Assembly: GCA_005789055.1 (NCBI GenBank)
Contig: SYAA01000166.1
Span: 1-5,440, forward strand
Direction: 5' to 3'
From: Actinomycetota bacterium
GTDB lineage: Bacteria > Actinomycetota > Actinomycetes > Mycobacteriales > Mycobacteriaceae
DNA: 5,440 nt
Of the stretch, positions 1 through 5,269 are shown one piece after another. The translations under genes were made by a program, and so were the position numbers. Each line of letters begins with the position of its first letter. The first letter of the stretch is position 1. Under the pieces are notes generated by a model. That model saw nothing but the letters and a program-made list of their open reading frames with translations. It was not told where the DNA came from and made no database searches.

Positions 1-846
1 CACCTGCAGCCGGGTGTTCATCTCCAGGAAGAAGAACTCGCCGTCCTCGTCGGCGAGGAACTCCACCGTTCCCGCACCCGTGTAGGCGATGGCGGCGGCC
101 GCCAGCCGGGCGGCGGTGAACAATTTCTCCCGCATGGCTGGAATGCGCTGCACCAGAGGCGAAGGTGCCTCCTCGATGATCTTCTGGTGCCGGCGCTGGA
201 TAGAGCACTCCCGTTCACCGATCGCCCAGAGGGTGCCGTACCGGTCGGCCATTACCTGCACCTCGATGTGACGCCCGCGCGGAAGATAGCGCTCGCAGAA
301 CACAGTCGGATCGCCAAAGGCCGAGTGCGCCTCGCGCCGCGCGGCTCTCACCTGCTCGTCCAGCTCAGCCAGGGAGTGCACTATCCGCATCCCGCGACCA
401 CCACCACCGGCCGACGCTTTGACCAGCACCGGCAACTGCTGCTGGGACACGGTGGCGGGGTCGAGTTCGGCGAGGACCGGCACCCCGGCGGCGGCCATGA
501 TCTTCTTGGCCTCGATCTTCGAACCCATTGCCTCGACCGCGGCGGCCGGCGGCCCGATCCACACCAGCCCGGCATCGTTGACGGCACGGGCGAATCCGGC
601 ATTCTCCGAGAGAAACCCGTAACCGGGATGCACCGCGCCGGCACCGGCCGCGCGGGCCGCCTCGATGATCTCCGCGCCGTCGGAATAGCTGTTGATGCGG
701 ACGCGGGCGTCGGCTTCGGCCACATGCGGACACTGGGCGTCGGGGTCGGTGTAGACCGCGACGGTGCCGATACCGAGACGTCGGCAGGTCGCGAAAACAC
801 GGCGGGCGATCTCGCCACGGTTGGCGACCAGAACACGGGTGATCAC
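1..846 (-). CDS. accA2: Acyl-CoA carboxylase alpha subunit, biotin carboxylase part (AccA2), partial: C-terminus beyond left edge
   Basis: This is the N-terminal 282 residues of a biotin-dependent acyl-CoA carboxylase alpha chain. Such proteins use ATP and bicarbonate to carboxylate biotin on their own C-terminal BCCP domain, which is not in the window. Visible landmarks are the biotin carboxylase start ITRVLVANRGEIARRV, HPGYGFLSENAGFA (about residues 73-86), the ATP-grasp glycine loop LVKASAGGGGRGM (about 141-153), ECSIQRRHQKIIEEAPSP, and EMNTRLQV at the edge. The frame stays open to base 1. Start: GTG at 846-844, preceded by GGAG at 857-854 with 6 bases between; it begins 11 bases after the accD2 stop, so the two are surely cotranscribed. 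The order AtuA, accD2, accA2 and resemblance to M. tuberculosis Rv0973c support the name. The substrate is not decided by this subunit. Family assignment is very secure; the '2' paralogue number rests on synteny. Confidence 0.93.
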   Translation of the reverse strand, partial: MITRVLVANRGEIARRVFATCRRLGIGTVAVYTDPDAQCPHVAEADARVRINSYSDGAEIIEAARAAGAGAVHPGYGFLSENAGFARAVNDAGLVWIGPPAAAVEAMGSKIEAKKIMAAAGVPVLAELDPATVSQQQLPVLVKASAGGGGRGMRIVHSLAELDEQVRAARREAHSAFGDPTVFCERYLPRGRHIEVQVMADRYGTLWAIGERECSIQRRHQKIIEEAPSPLVQRIPAMREKLFTAARLAAAAIAYTGAGTVEFLADEDGEFFFLEMNTRLQV

Positions 847-857
847 GGGATGCTCCG

Positions 858-2444
858 CTACATCCGGAAGACGCCGAAGTTCGACGCCCCCTGGATCGGG
901 CCACTGGCGATCGCGGACAGGCACATCCCCAGCACGGTGCGGGTGTCGCGGGGGTCGATGACCCCGTCGTCGTAGAGTCGCCCGGACAGGAACATCGGCA
1001 GTGACTCCGCTTCGATCTGCGCTTCGACCGCGGCACGAAGGGCGGCGTCGGCGGCCTCGTCCACCTGCTGTCCGCGCGCCTCGCTCGCGGCCCGGTTGAC
1101 GATCGAGAGCACGCCGGCCAACTGCGCGCCGCCCATCACCGCCGACTTCGCGCTGGGCCAGGCGAACAGAAACCTGGGGTCGAAGGCCCGTCCGCACATC
1201 CCGTAGTGGCCGGCGCCGTAGGACGAGCCGATCAGCAGCGAGATGTGTGGCACGGTCGAGTTGGACACGGCGTTGATCATCATCGCTCCGTGCTTGATGA
1301 TGCCGCCCTCCTCGTAGGCCTTACCGACCATGTAACCGGTGGTGTTGTGCAGGAACAACAGTGGGGTGTTTGACCGGTTCGCCAACTGAATGAATTGGGT
1401 CGCCTTCTGAGACTCCTCGCTGAACAGCACGCCGCGGGCGTTGGCCAAAATGCCGATCGGGTAGCCGTACAGGTTCGCCCAACCGGTGACCAGTGAGTGG
1501 CCGTAGAGCGGTTTGAACTCGTCGAAGTCCGACCCGTCAACGATGCGGGTGATCACCTCCCGCGGATCGAACGGAATCCGCAAGTCGGGCCCCACGATGC
1601 CGAGAAGTTCCTCCGGGTCGGACGTGGGTTCGGTTGCCGGCCTCGGTGCAGGGCCCTGCTTGACCCAGTTCAGGCGGGACACGATTCGTCGTCCGATGGC
1701 GATGGCGCCGAGTTCGTCGTCGGCGAAGTAGTCGGCGAGGCCTGAAATGCGGGAGTGCATGTCGGCCCCGCCGAGCGATTCGTCGTCGGATTCCTCGCCG
1801 GTGGCCATCTTCACCAGGGGTGGGCCGGCCAGGAACACCTTCGAGCGTTCCTTGATCATCACCACGTGGTCGCTCATGCCGGGGATGTAGGCACCGCCGG
1901 CGGTGGAGTTACCGAACACCAGCGCAATGGTGGGGATGCCTGCCGCCGACAATCGGGTCAGGTCACGGAACATCCGGCCTCCCGGGATGAAGATCTCCTT
2001 CTGAGTGGGCAGGTCCGCCCCCCCGGATTCCACCAGCGAGATGACCGGAAGCCGGTTCTCCAGGGCAATTTGATGGGCGCGCAACACCTTCTTCAGCGTC
2101 CAGGGGTTTGAGGTGCCGCCTTTGACCGTCGGATCGTGGGCAATCAGCATGCACTCGGTGTCCTCGACCACGCCGATTCCTGTCACAACGCTCGCGCCGA
2201 CGTGAAATTCGGTGCCGTAGCCGGCGAGCGCGCACAGTTCGAGGAACGGCGAGTCCTCATCGACGAGCAGTTCGATGCGTTCACGTGCCGTCAGCTTGCC
2301 GCGGGCGTGATGACGCTGCACGTATTTGGGGCCGCCGCCGGCCAGGGCCTTAGCGAGTTCGGCGTCGAGTTCGGCCAGCTTGGCCGTCATCGCCGCCGCG
2401 GCTTCGGCGTAGGCCGGGGAGTTCGTGTCGATCGCGATGCTCAC
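858..2444 (-). CDS. accD2: Acyl-CoA carboxylase beta subunit (carboxyltransferase), methylcrotonyl/geranyl-CoA type (AccD2)
   Basis: The 528-residue carboxyltransferase moves the carboxyl group from biotin to an acyl-CoA; the family consists of two crotonase-like halves. The N half carries VESGGADLPTQKEIF (138-152) and the oxyanion-hole region GNSTAGGAYIPGMSD (178-192). The C half carries ANARGVLFSEES, NTTGYMVGKAYEEGGIIKHG (367-386) and GSSYGAGHYGMCGRAFDPRF (406-425). The end, DDGVIDPRDTR (492-502), is typical. YMVGKAYEEGGIIKHG and YGMCGRAFDPRF are hallmarks of the methylcrotonyl/geranyl-CoA branch rather than acetyl/propionyl-CoA carboxylases. Length fits M. tuberculosis AccD2 (529 as I recall). 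I chose GTG 2444-2442 over an upstream in-frame start at 2489 because GGAGGAG lies at 2459-2453, 8 bases away, and GTGA overlaps the upstream stop by 4 bases, implying translational coupling. The partner is the accA2 product. The true substrate is unknown; a branched, beta-methyl unsaturated acyl-CoA is inferred. Confidence 0.94.
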   Translation of the reverse strand: MSIAIDTNSPAYAEAAAAMTAKLAELDAELAKALAGGGPKYVQRHHARGKLTARERIELLVDEDSPFLELCALAGYGTEFHVGASVVTGIGVVEDTECMLIAHDPTVKGGTSNPWTLKKVLRAHQIALENRLPVISLVESGGADLPTQKEIFIPGGRMFRDLTRLSAAGIPTIALVFGNSTAGGAYIPGMSDHVVMIKERSKVFLAGPPLVKMATGEESDDESLGGADMHSRISGLADYFADDELGAIAIGRRIVSRLNWVKQGPAPRPATEPTSDPEELLGIVGPDLRIPFDPREVITRIVDGSDFDEFKPLYGHSLVTGWANLYGYPIGILANARGVLFSEESQKATQFIQLANRSNTPLLFLHNTTGYMVGKAYEEGGIIKHGAMMINAVSNSTVPHISLLIGSSYGAGHYGMCGRAFDPRFLFAWPSAKSAVMGGAQLAGVLSIVNRAASEARGQQVDEAADAALRAAVEAQIEAESLPMFLSGRLYDDGVIDPRDTRTVLGMCLSAIASGPIQGASNFGVFRM

Positions 2445-4147
2445 GGGATGATCTCCTCCGGAATGTCGACGTGACGGCTGCGCAACCACTCGCCCAACCC
2501 TTTGGCCTGCGGGTCGAACCTTCCCTGGTAGGCGACACCCTTACCGAGGATTCCGTCGATGACGAAGTTCAGCGCGCGGATTCCGGGCAGCACGTGCCGA
2601 GTGATGGTGAGCTCTGCCGTCTCCGGCAGCAACTGCCGCACCAGGGGCACGGTGAGGGTGTTGGCCAACCATCGCCACTGTGCGTCGGTGCTCGCCCACA
2701 CCCCGATATTGGCGCTGCCGCCCTTATCGCCACTGCGGGCACCCGCGACGGTGCCCAGCGGCAGCCGCCGGGTCGGCCCGACGGGCAGTGGTTCCGGAAG
2801 TGCCGGCTCCGCGGCCGGGCTGAGGTCGAGTGTCTCGGTGGCCGCGGCGATCGGAGCGGCGGTGCCATCGGCGTGGACCGCAATGTGGTGAACCTCGGTG
2901 GTCGGCACATACCCGGCGGTGAAGACTCCGTACACCGCAGCGTCGCCGGGAGGGGCGGTGGTGTGGAATCCCGGATAGCTGGCGAGTGCGAGTTCGATTG
3001 CGGCAGAGGAGAATCGGCGCCCTACCTTATCCGGGTCGGTGTCTCGGACCGTACAGGTCAACAGTGCGCTTGCGGTCTGCTCGGTGCCGGCATCGGCCCG
3101 GTCGGTGCGGGCCAGAGTCCATTGCACTTCGGCCGGCCTGTCGGTCATCCCGCGTTCTAATTGCCGACGTACCAGAGCCGCTTTGGCCTCGATGTCCAAG
3201 CCGGTCAGCACGAAGGTTGTGGTGTTGCGGAAACCGCCGATGCTGTTGAGCGAGACCTTCAATGACGGCGGGGGAGGCTCACCGCGCACTCCGCTGATTC
3301 GCACCCGGTCCGGGCCGTCGTCGCTCAACTCGATCGTGTCGAATCGGGCGGTGGCGTCCGGGTTGGCGTACCGGGCGCCGGTGATCTCGTAAAGCAGTTG
3401 CGCGGTGACGGTGCCGATGCTCACCTGTCCACCGGTGTTGGGATGCTTGGTAATCACCGAGGAGCCGTCGTCGCGGATTTCAGCGAGCGGGAAGCCGATG
3501 TCGTCGAGTTCGGCGATTCCGGTGAAAAACGAGTAGTTGCCGCCGGTCGCCTGGGCACCGCACTCGATGACATGGCCCGCCACCACCGCGCCGGCTAACC
3601 GGTCATAGTCGCCGCGAGCCCAGCCGAAGTGCGCCGCGGCCGGCCCGACGACCACCGAGGCATCGGTGACGCGGCCGGTGATGACGATGTCGGCCCCAGA
3701 GTTCAGGCAGTCGACGATTCCCCATGCACCCAGATATGCGTTGGCGGTCAGCGGTGAACCGAAACCCAATTCGGCGGCTCGGGCCAGCAGATCGTCGCCC
3801 TCGACATGGGCCACGGTTGCCGGCACGCCGAGTTTGCCGGCCAGTGCGCGGGTGGCGGCGGCCAGGCCCGCCGGGTTGAGGCCGCCGGCGTTGGCGACGA
3901 TGCGCACGCCGCGGTCGTGCGCGAGGCCCAGACACTCCTCAAGGTGAGCGAGGAAGGTTTTCGCGTAGCCGCGGCCTGGGTCCTTCATTCGGTCGCGGCC
4001 CAGGATGAGCATGGTCAGTTCAGCCAAGTAGTCACCGGTCAGATAGTCCAGTTCACCCCCGGTCAGCATCTGGCGCATCGCGGCCGCCCGGTCGCCGTAG
4101 AAACCCGAGCAGTTCCCGATCCGGACTACGCCGGCGGCGGTCGTCAT
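2441..4147 (-). CDS. AtuA/DUF1446 family protein, first gene of the carboxylase operon
   Basis: The 568-residue product begins MTTAAGVVRIGNCSGFYGDR. The N-terminal bulk (about 8-450) matches the DUF1446/AtuA family pattern: IGNCSGFYGDRAAAM, YLTGDYLAELTMLIL, and a GRVTDASVVVGPAAAHFGW segment. The C-terminal part (about 460-568) carries GARSGDKGGSANIG (469-482) and HVLPGIRALNFVIDG, which fit the small AtuA C-terminal domain. AtuA is needed in Pseudomonas for growth on acyclic terpenes (citronellol/geraniol) beside geranyl-CoA carboxylase genes, but its reaction is not established. No signal peptide or membrane segment is apparent, so it is probably cytosolic. ATG 4147-4145 is preferred over the in-frame start at 4189 because GGAGGA lies 7 bases upstream (4160-4155). 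The stop TGA overlaps accD2's GTG. It corresponds by position to M. tuberculosis Rv0976c (about 560 residues), but without fadE13 in between. Family is secure; function is open. Confidence 0.92.
   Translation of the reverse strand: MTTAAGVVRIGNCSGFYGDRAAAMRQMLTGGELDYLTGDYLAELTMLILGRDRMKDPGRGYAKTFLAHLEECLGLAHDRGVRIVANAGGLNPAGLAAATRALAGKLGVPATVAHVEGDDLLARAAELGFGSPLTANAYLGAWGIVDCLNSGADIVITGRVTDASVVVGPAAAHFGWARGDYDRLAGAVVAGHVIECGAQATGGNYSFFTGIAELDDIGFPLAEIRDDGSSVITKHPNTGGQVSIGTVTAQLLYEITGARYANPDATARFDTIELSDDGPDRVRISGVRGEPPPPSLKVSLNSIGGFRNTTTFVLTGLDIEAKAALVRRQLERGMTDRPAEVQWTLARTDRADAGTEQTASALLTCTVRDTDPDKVGRRFSSAAIELALASYPGFHTTAPPGDAAVYGVFTAGYVPTTEVHHIAVHADGTAAPIAAATETLDLSPAAEPALPEPLPVGPTRRLPLGTVAGARSGDKGGSANIGVWASTDAQWRWLANTLTVPLVRQLLPETAELTITRHVLPGIRALNFVIDGILGKGVAYQGRFDPQAKGLGEWLRSRHVDIPEEIIP
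2453..2459 (-). promoter_or_regulatory. Ribosome-binding site of accD2 inside the end of the AtuA-family gene
   Basis: The minus strand carries GGAGGAG, 8 bases before the GTG start at 2444, within the last codons of the upstream gene. It decides the accD2 start and, with the GTGA stop/start overlap, points to coupled translation of the two proteins. Confidence 0.7.
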
Positions 4148-4152
4148 GGGTG

Positions 4153-4163
4153 TGTCCTCCCTC
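4153..4163 (-). promoter_or_regulatory. Ribosome-binding site deciding the AtuA-family start
   Basis: The minus strand reads GAGGGAGGACA just before ATG 4147; the GGAGGA core (4160-4155) sits 7 bases from the start codon. This strong Shine-Dalgarno fixes the start at 4147 rather than 4189. Confidence 0.7.
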
Positions 4164-4180
4164 GGCGGTCCGGACTGCCG
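4163..4180. promoter_or_regulatory. 18-base near-perfect dyad, candidate operator for the AtuA-accD2-accA2 operon
   Basis: CGGCGGTCC (4163-4171) is followed directly by GGACTGCCG (4172-4180). Eight of nine positions are inverted-complementary, and the only exception is G4167 opposite T4176. There is no loop between the arms, so this looks more like a site for a dimeric repressor than an RNA hairpin. It lies 16 bases upstream of the AtuA-family start, beside its ribosome-binding site. No regulator gene is in the window, so its identity (a TetR-type fatty-acid regulator would be usual) is only a guess. Confidence 0.4.
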
Positions 4181-4186
4181 TGGCCT

Positions 4187-4214
4187 CAACCGGCTAACCG
4201 GCAGGTTAACCGGT
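4187..4214. repeat. Cluster of three AACCGG repeats with nested inverted repeats, possible operator
   Basis: AACCGG occurs at 4188-4193, 4196-4201 and 4208-4213. The last two extend to TAACCGG with a 12-base period. Nested in it are TAACC-4-GGTTA (4195-4208), the palindrome GGTTAACC (4204-4211) and ACCGG-8-CCGGT (4197-4214). It lies 40-67 bases upstream of the AtuA-family start, where that operon's promoter would be expected, and upstream of the divergent rpmF promoter. On the minus strand TAACCT (4208-4203) fits a TANNNT -10, but I find no good -35 for it. Function is inferred from position only. Confidence 0.4.
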
Positions 4215-4239
4215 GCACGCGGCCCGGGCGGCCACTCCC

Positions 4240-4262
4240 CGCCCGCTTTGGAGAAGTGGGCG
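4240..4262. repeat. Imperfect inverted repeat around the rpmF -35 hexamer
   Basis: CGCCCGCTT (4240-4248) and AAGTGGGCG (4254-4262) are inverted-complementary in 8 of 9 positions; the exception is G4245 opposite T4257, a wobble pair in plus-strand RNA. Five bases (TGGAG) separate the arms. The candidate -35 TTGGAG (4248-4253) sits in the centre, so a protein bound here would occlude or reset the rpmF promoter. Alternatively it folds as an RNA hairpin in any transcript entering from upstream. Confidence 0.35.
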
Positions 4263-4277
4263 TTCTGCGGCTATTAT
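4248..4277 (+). promoter_or_regulatory. Candidate sigma-A-like promoter of rpmF
   Basis: TATTAT at 4272-4277 (5 of 6 with TATAAT) stands out as an A/T-rich island in GC-rich DNA. TTGGAG at 4248-4253 keeps the TTG of a -35 and is 18 bases away. Transcription would start near 4284, giving a leader of roughly 45 bases before rpmF. This is the best housekeeping-type promoter in the window, as expected for a ribosomal protein gene. Confidence 0.55.
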
Positions 4278-4287
4278 TAGCCCTTCG

Positions 4288-4306
4288 GCCGCGGCATCGA
4301 CGCGGC
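4288..4306 (+). promoter_or_regulatory. GC hairpin in the rpmF leader
   Basis: GCCGCG (4288-4293) and CGCGGC (4301-4306) pair perfectly across a 7-base loop. The hairpin ends 8 bases before the GAGGAG ribosome-binding site (4315-4320). There is no U-run, so it is not a classical attenuator. It could stabilise the leader or serve as a feedback site, but in GC-rich DNA it may be fortuitous. Confidence 0.3.
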
Positions 4307-4329
4307 AGCATCACGAGGAGATCTTCGCC

Positions 4330-4503
4330 ATGGCTGTGCCCAAACGCCGGATGTCGCGTTCCAACACCCGCAGTCGGCGTTCGCAGTGGAAGGCGACCGC
4401 TACCGGCCTGGTCACGGTTGCGGTAGGCGGCCGCCAGCACAAGGTTCCGCGACGGCTGCTCAAGGCCGCCCGTCTCGGCCTGATCGATTTCGACAAGCGC
4501 TGA
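4330..4503 (+). CDS. rpmF: 50S ribosomal protein L32 (bL32), cysteine-free form
   Basis: The 57-residue basic protein begins [22 protein letters not shown], the unmistakable N-terminus of bL32, and ends [17 protein letters not shown]32 is a small protein of the large ribosomal subunit near the peptidyl transferase region. Length is normal. It contains no cysteine, so it lacks the zinc-binding CxxC pairs of 'C+' L32 proteins and should be zinc-independent. GAGGAG at 4315-4320 lies 9 bases before the ATG, and a good promoter is upstream (4248-4277). The gene sits alone, divergent from the carboxylase operon and 79 bases ahead of the preferred mprA start. Synteny with M. tuberculosis rpmF (Rv0979A), also close to mprA, agrees; there PE_PGRS genes flank it, here they do not. 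Confidence 0.96.
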   Translation: MAVPKRRMSRSNTRSRRSQWKATATGLVTVAVGGRQHKVPRRLLKAARLGLIDFDKR

Positions 4504-4523
4504 ACACCTCGGGCGTGCGGATC

Positions 4524-4542
4524 GACGCCGCCGCGGCGCGTC
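4524..4542 (+). terminator. GC-rich hairpin after rpmF, possible weak terminator
   Basis: GACGC (4524-4528) pairs with GCGTC (4538-4542). Inside, G4530-C4537 and C4531-G4536 can pair around a CGCG loop after a bulged C4529. It begins 20 bases past the rpmF stop. There is no U-tract; the next bases are TCTCAGA. Mycobacterial terminators often lack a U-run, but partial read-through into mprA is equally possible. Confidence 0.3.
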
Positions 4543-4560
4543 TCTCAGACGAATCTAAGT
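4542..4560 (+). promoter_or_regulatory. Candidate MprA box (8+3+8 direct repeat) upstream of mprA
   Basis: CTCTCAGA (4542-4549), a 3-base spacer, then ATCTAAGT (4553-4560): five of eight positions agree (xTCTxAGx). The whole is 19 bases with an 11-base period, which puts both halves on one face of the helix. From memory, the M. tuberculosis MprA recognition site was described as two loosely conserved 8-base direct repeats separated by 3 bases, upstream of mprA itself. Architecture and place fit; that this protein binds here is inference. A TANNNT -10 candidate, TAGGTT (4564-4569), follows at once, so bound MprA would cover the -35 region as an activator. Confidence 0.55.
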
Positions 4561-4582
4561 CGATAGGTTGACACTGGAAATC

Positions 4583-5269
4583 GTGCGCATACTCGTAGTC
4601 GATGACGATCGAGCGGTCCGGGAGTCGCTGCGACGCTCCCTGGCTTTCAACGGTTACACCGTCGATCTCGCTGAGGACGGCGTTGAAGCGCTGGAGGCGA
4701 TCACCAACGAACGCCCCGATGCGCTGGTTCTCGACGTGATGATGCCCCGACTGGACGGCCTGGAGGTGTGCCGTCAACTGCGCAGCACCGGGGACGATCT
4801 GCCGATCCTGGTGCTGACCGCCCGCGACACGGTGTCGGAGCGGGTGTCGGGCCTCGACGCCGGGGCCGATGACTATCTCCCCAAGCCGTTCGCCCTCGAA
4901 GAACTGCTGGCCAGGCTGCGCGCACTGCTGCGCCGCACCGGACCGGAGGACGGTGGCGACGGAGCGGTGATGACCTTCGCCGACCTCACCCTGGACCCAT
5001 CCACCCGCGATGTGCACCGCGGCGACAGGCTGATCAGCCTGACCCGCACTGAGTTCTCACTGCTGGAGATGCTGATCGCGAACCCGCGTCGGGTCCTCAC
5101 CCGCAGCCGAATCCTTGAAGAGGTATGGGGTTTCGACTTCCCGACCTCTGGTAACGCGCTTGAGGTGTATGTCGGTTACCTGCGGCGCAAGACCGAAGCA
5201 GAAGGAGAATCGCGGCTGATCCATACCGTTCGCGGCGTGGGTTACGTGCTGCGTGAGACACCGCCCTGA
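4583..5269 (+). CDS. mprA: MprA, OmpR-family response regulator
   Basis: The 228-residue product is a two-domain response regulator. Receiver (about 1-115): acidic pocket D7/D8 in ILVVDDD, phospho-acceptor D51 in [14 protein letters not shown]79 in LVLTARD, and Y98/K101/P102 in [10 protein letters not shown]-terminal OmpR-type winged helix (about 133-228): [16 protein letters not shown], a [22 protein letters not shown] segment, and [11 protein letters not shown]. It closely resembles M. tuberculosis MprA (Rv0981), which is phosphorylated by MprB and controls envelope-stress genes, including sigE and pepD. Start is uncertain. GTG 4583 matches the usual short lead before RILVVDDD and has only a close GGA upstream. 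TTG 4568 would add five residues (MTLEI) but has AGG directly adjacent, too close to serve. A candidate MprA box upstream suggests autoregulation. The mprB ATG overlaps the stop by one base. Confidence 0.95.
   Translation: MRILVVDDDRAVRESLRRSLAFNGYTVDLAEDGVEALEAITNERPDALVLDVMMPRLDGLEVCRQLRSTGDDLPILVLTARDTVSERVSGLDAGADDYLPKPFALEELLARLRALLRRTGPEDGGDGAVMTFADLTLDPSTRDVHRGDRLISLTRTEFSLLEMLIANPRRVLTRSRILEEVWGFDFPTSGNALEVYVGYLRRKTEAEGESRLIHTVRGVGYVLRETPP

Noticed and set aside
187..975. Long plus-strand open frame of 262 codons opposite accA2
   Set aside because: It is antisense to a clear biotin carboxylase, has a low-complexity Arg/Gly/Asp-rich composition and no recognisable motif; this is the usual shadow frame in GC-rich DNA.
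2471..3160. Plus-strand open frame of 229 codons opposite the AtuA-family gene
   Set aside because: It lies wholly inside a well-supported coding region on the other strand, with no ribosome-binding site or family motif.
4195..4208. TAACC-4-GGTTA considered as a KstR cholesterol-regulator site
   Set aside because: The KstR pattern as I know it has AAC and GTT two bases apart (AACnnGTT); here AAC and GTT are six apart, so the match fails.
4222..4229. GCCCGGGC palindrome
   Set aside because: An 8-base GC palindrome is common by chance in such DNA and has no positional support.
4568..4593. Perfect TTGACA (4568-4573) as a -35 with CATACT (4588-4593) as a -10
   Set aside because: The spacer is 14 bases, too short, and no -10 lies at 16-19 bases. 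It would also start transcription inside mprA.
4460..5017. Minus-strand open frame of 185 codons across the rpmF end and mprA
   Set aside because: It is antisense to two certain genes and runs through the intergenic spacer; its composition looks like a mirrored frame and it has no family motif.
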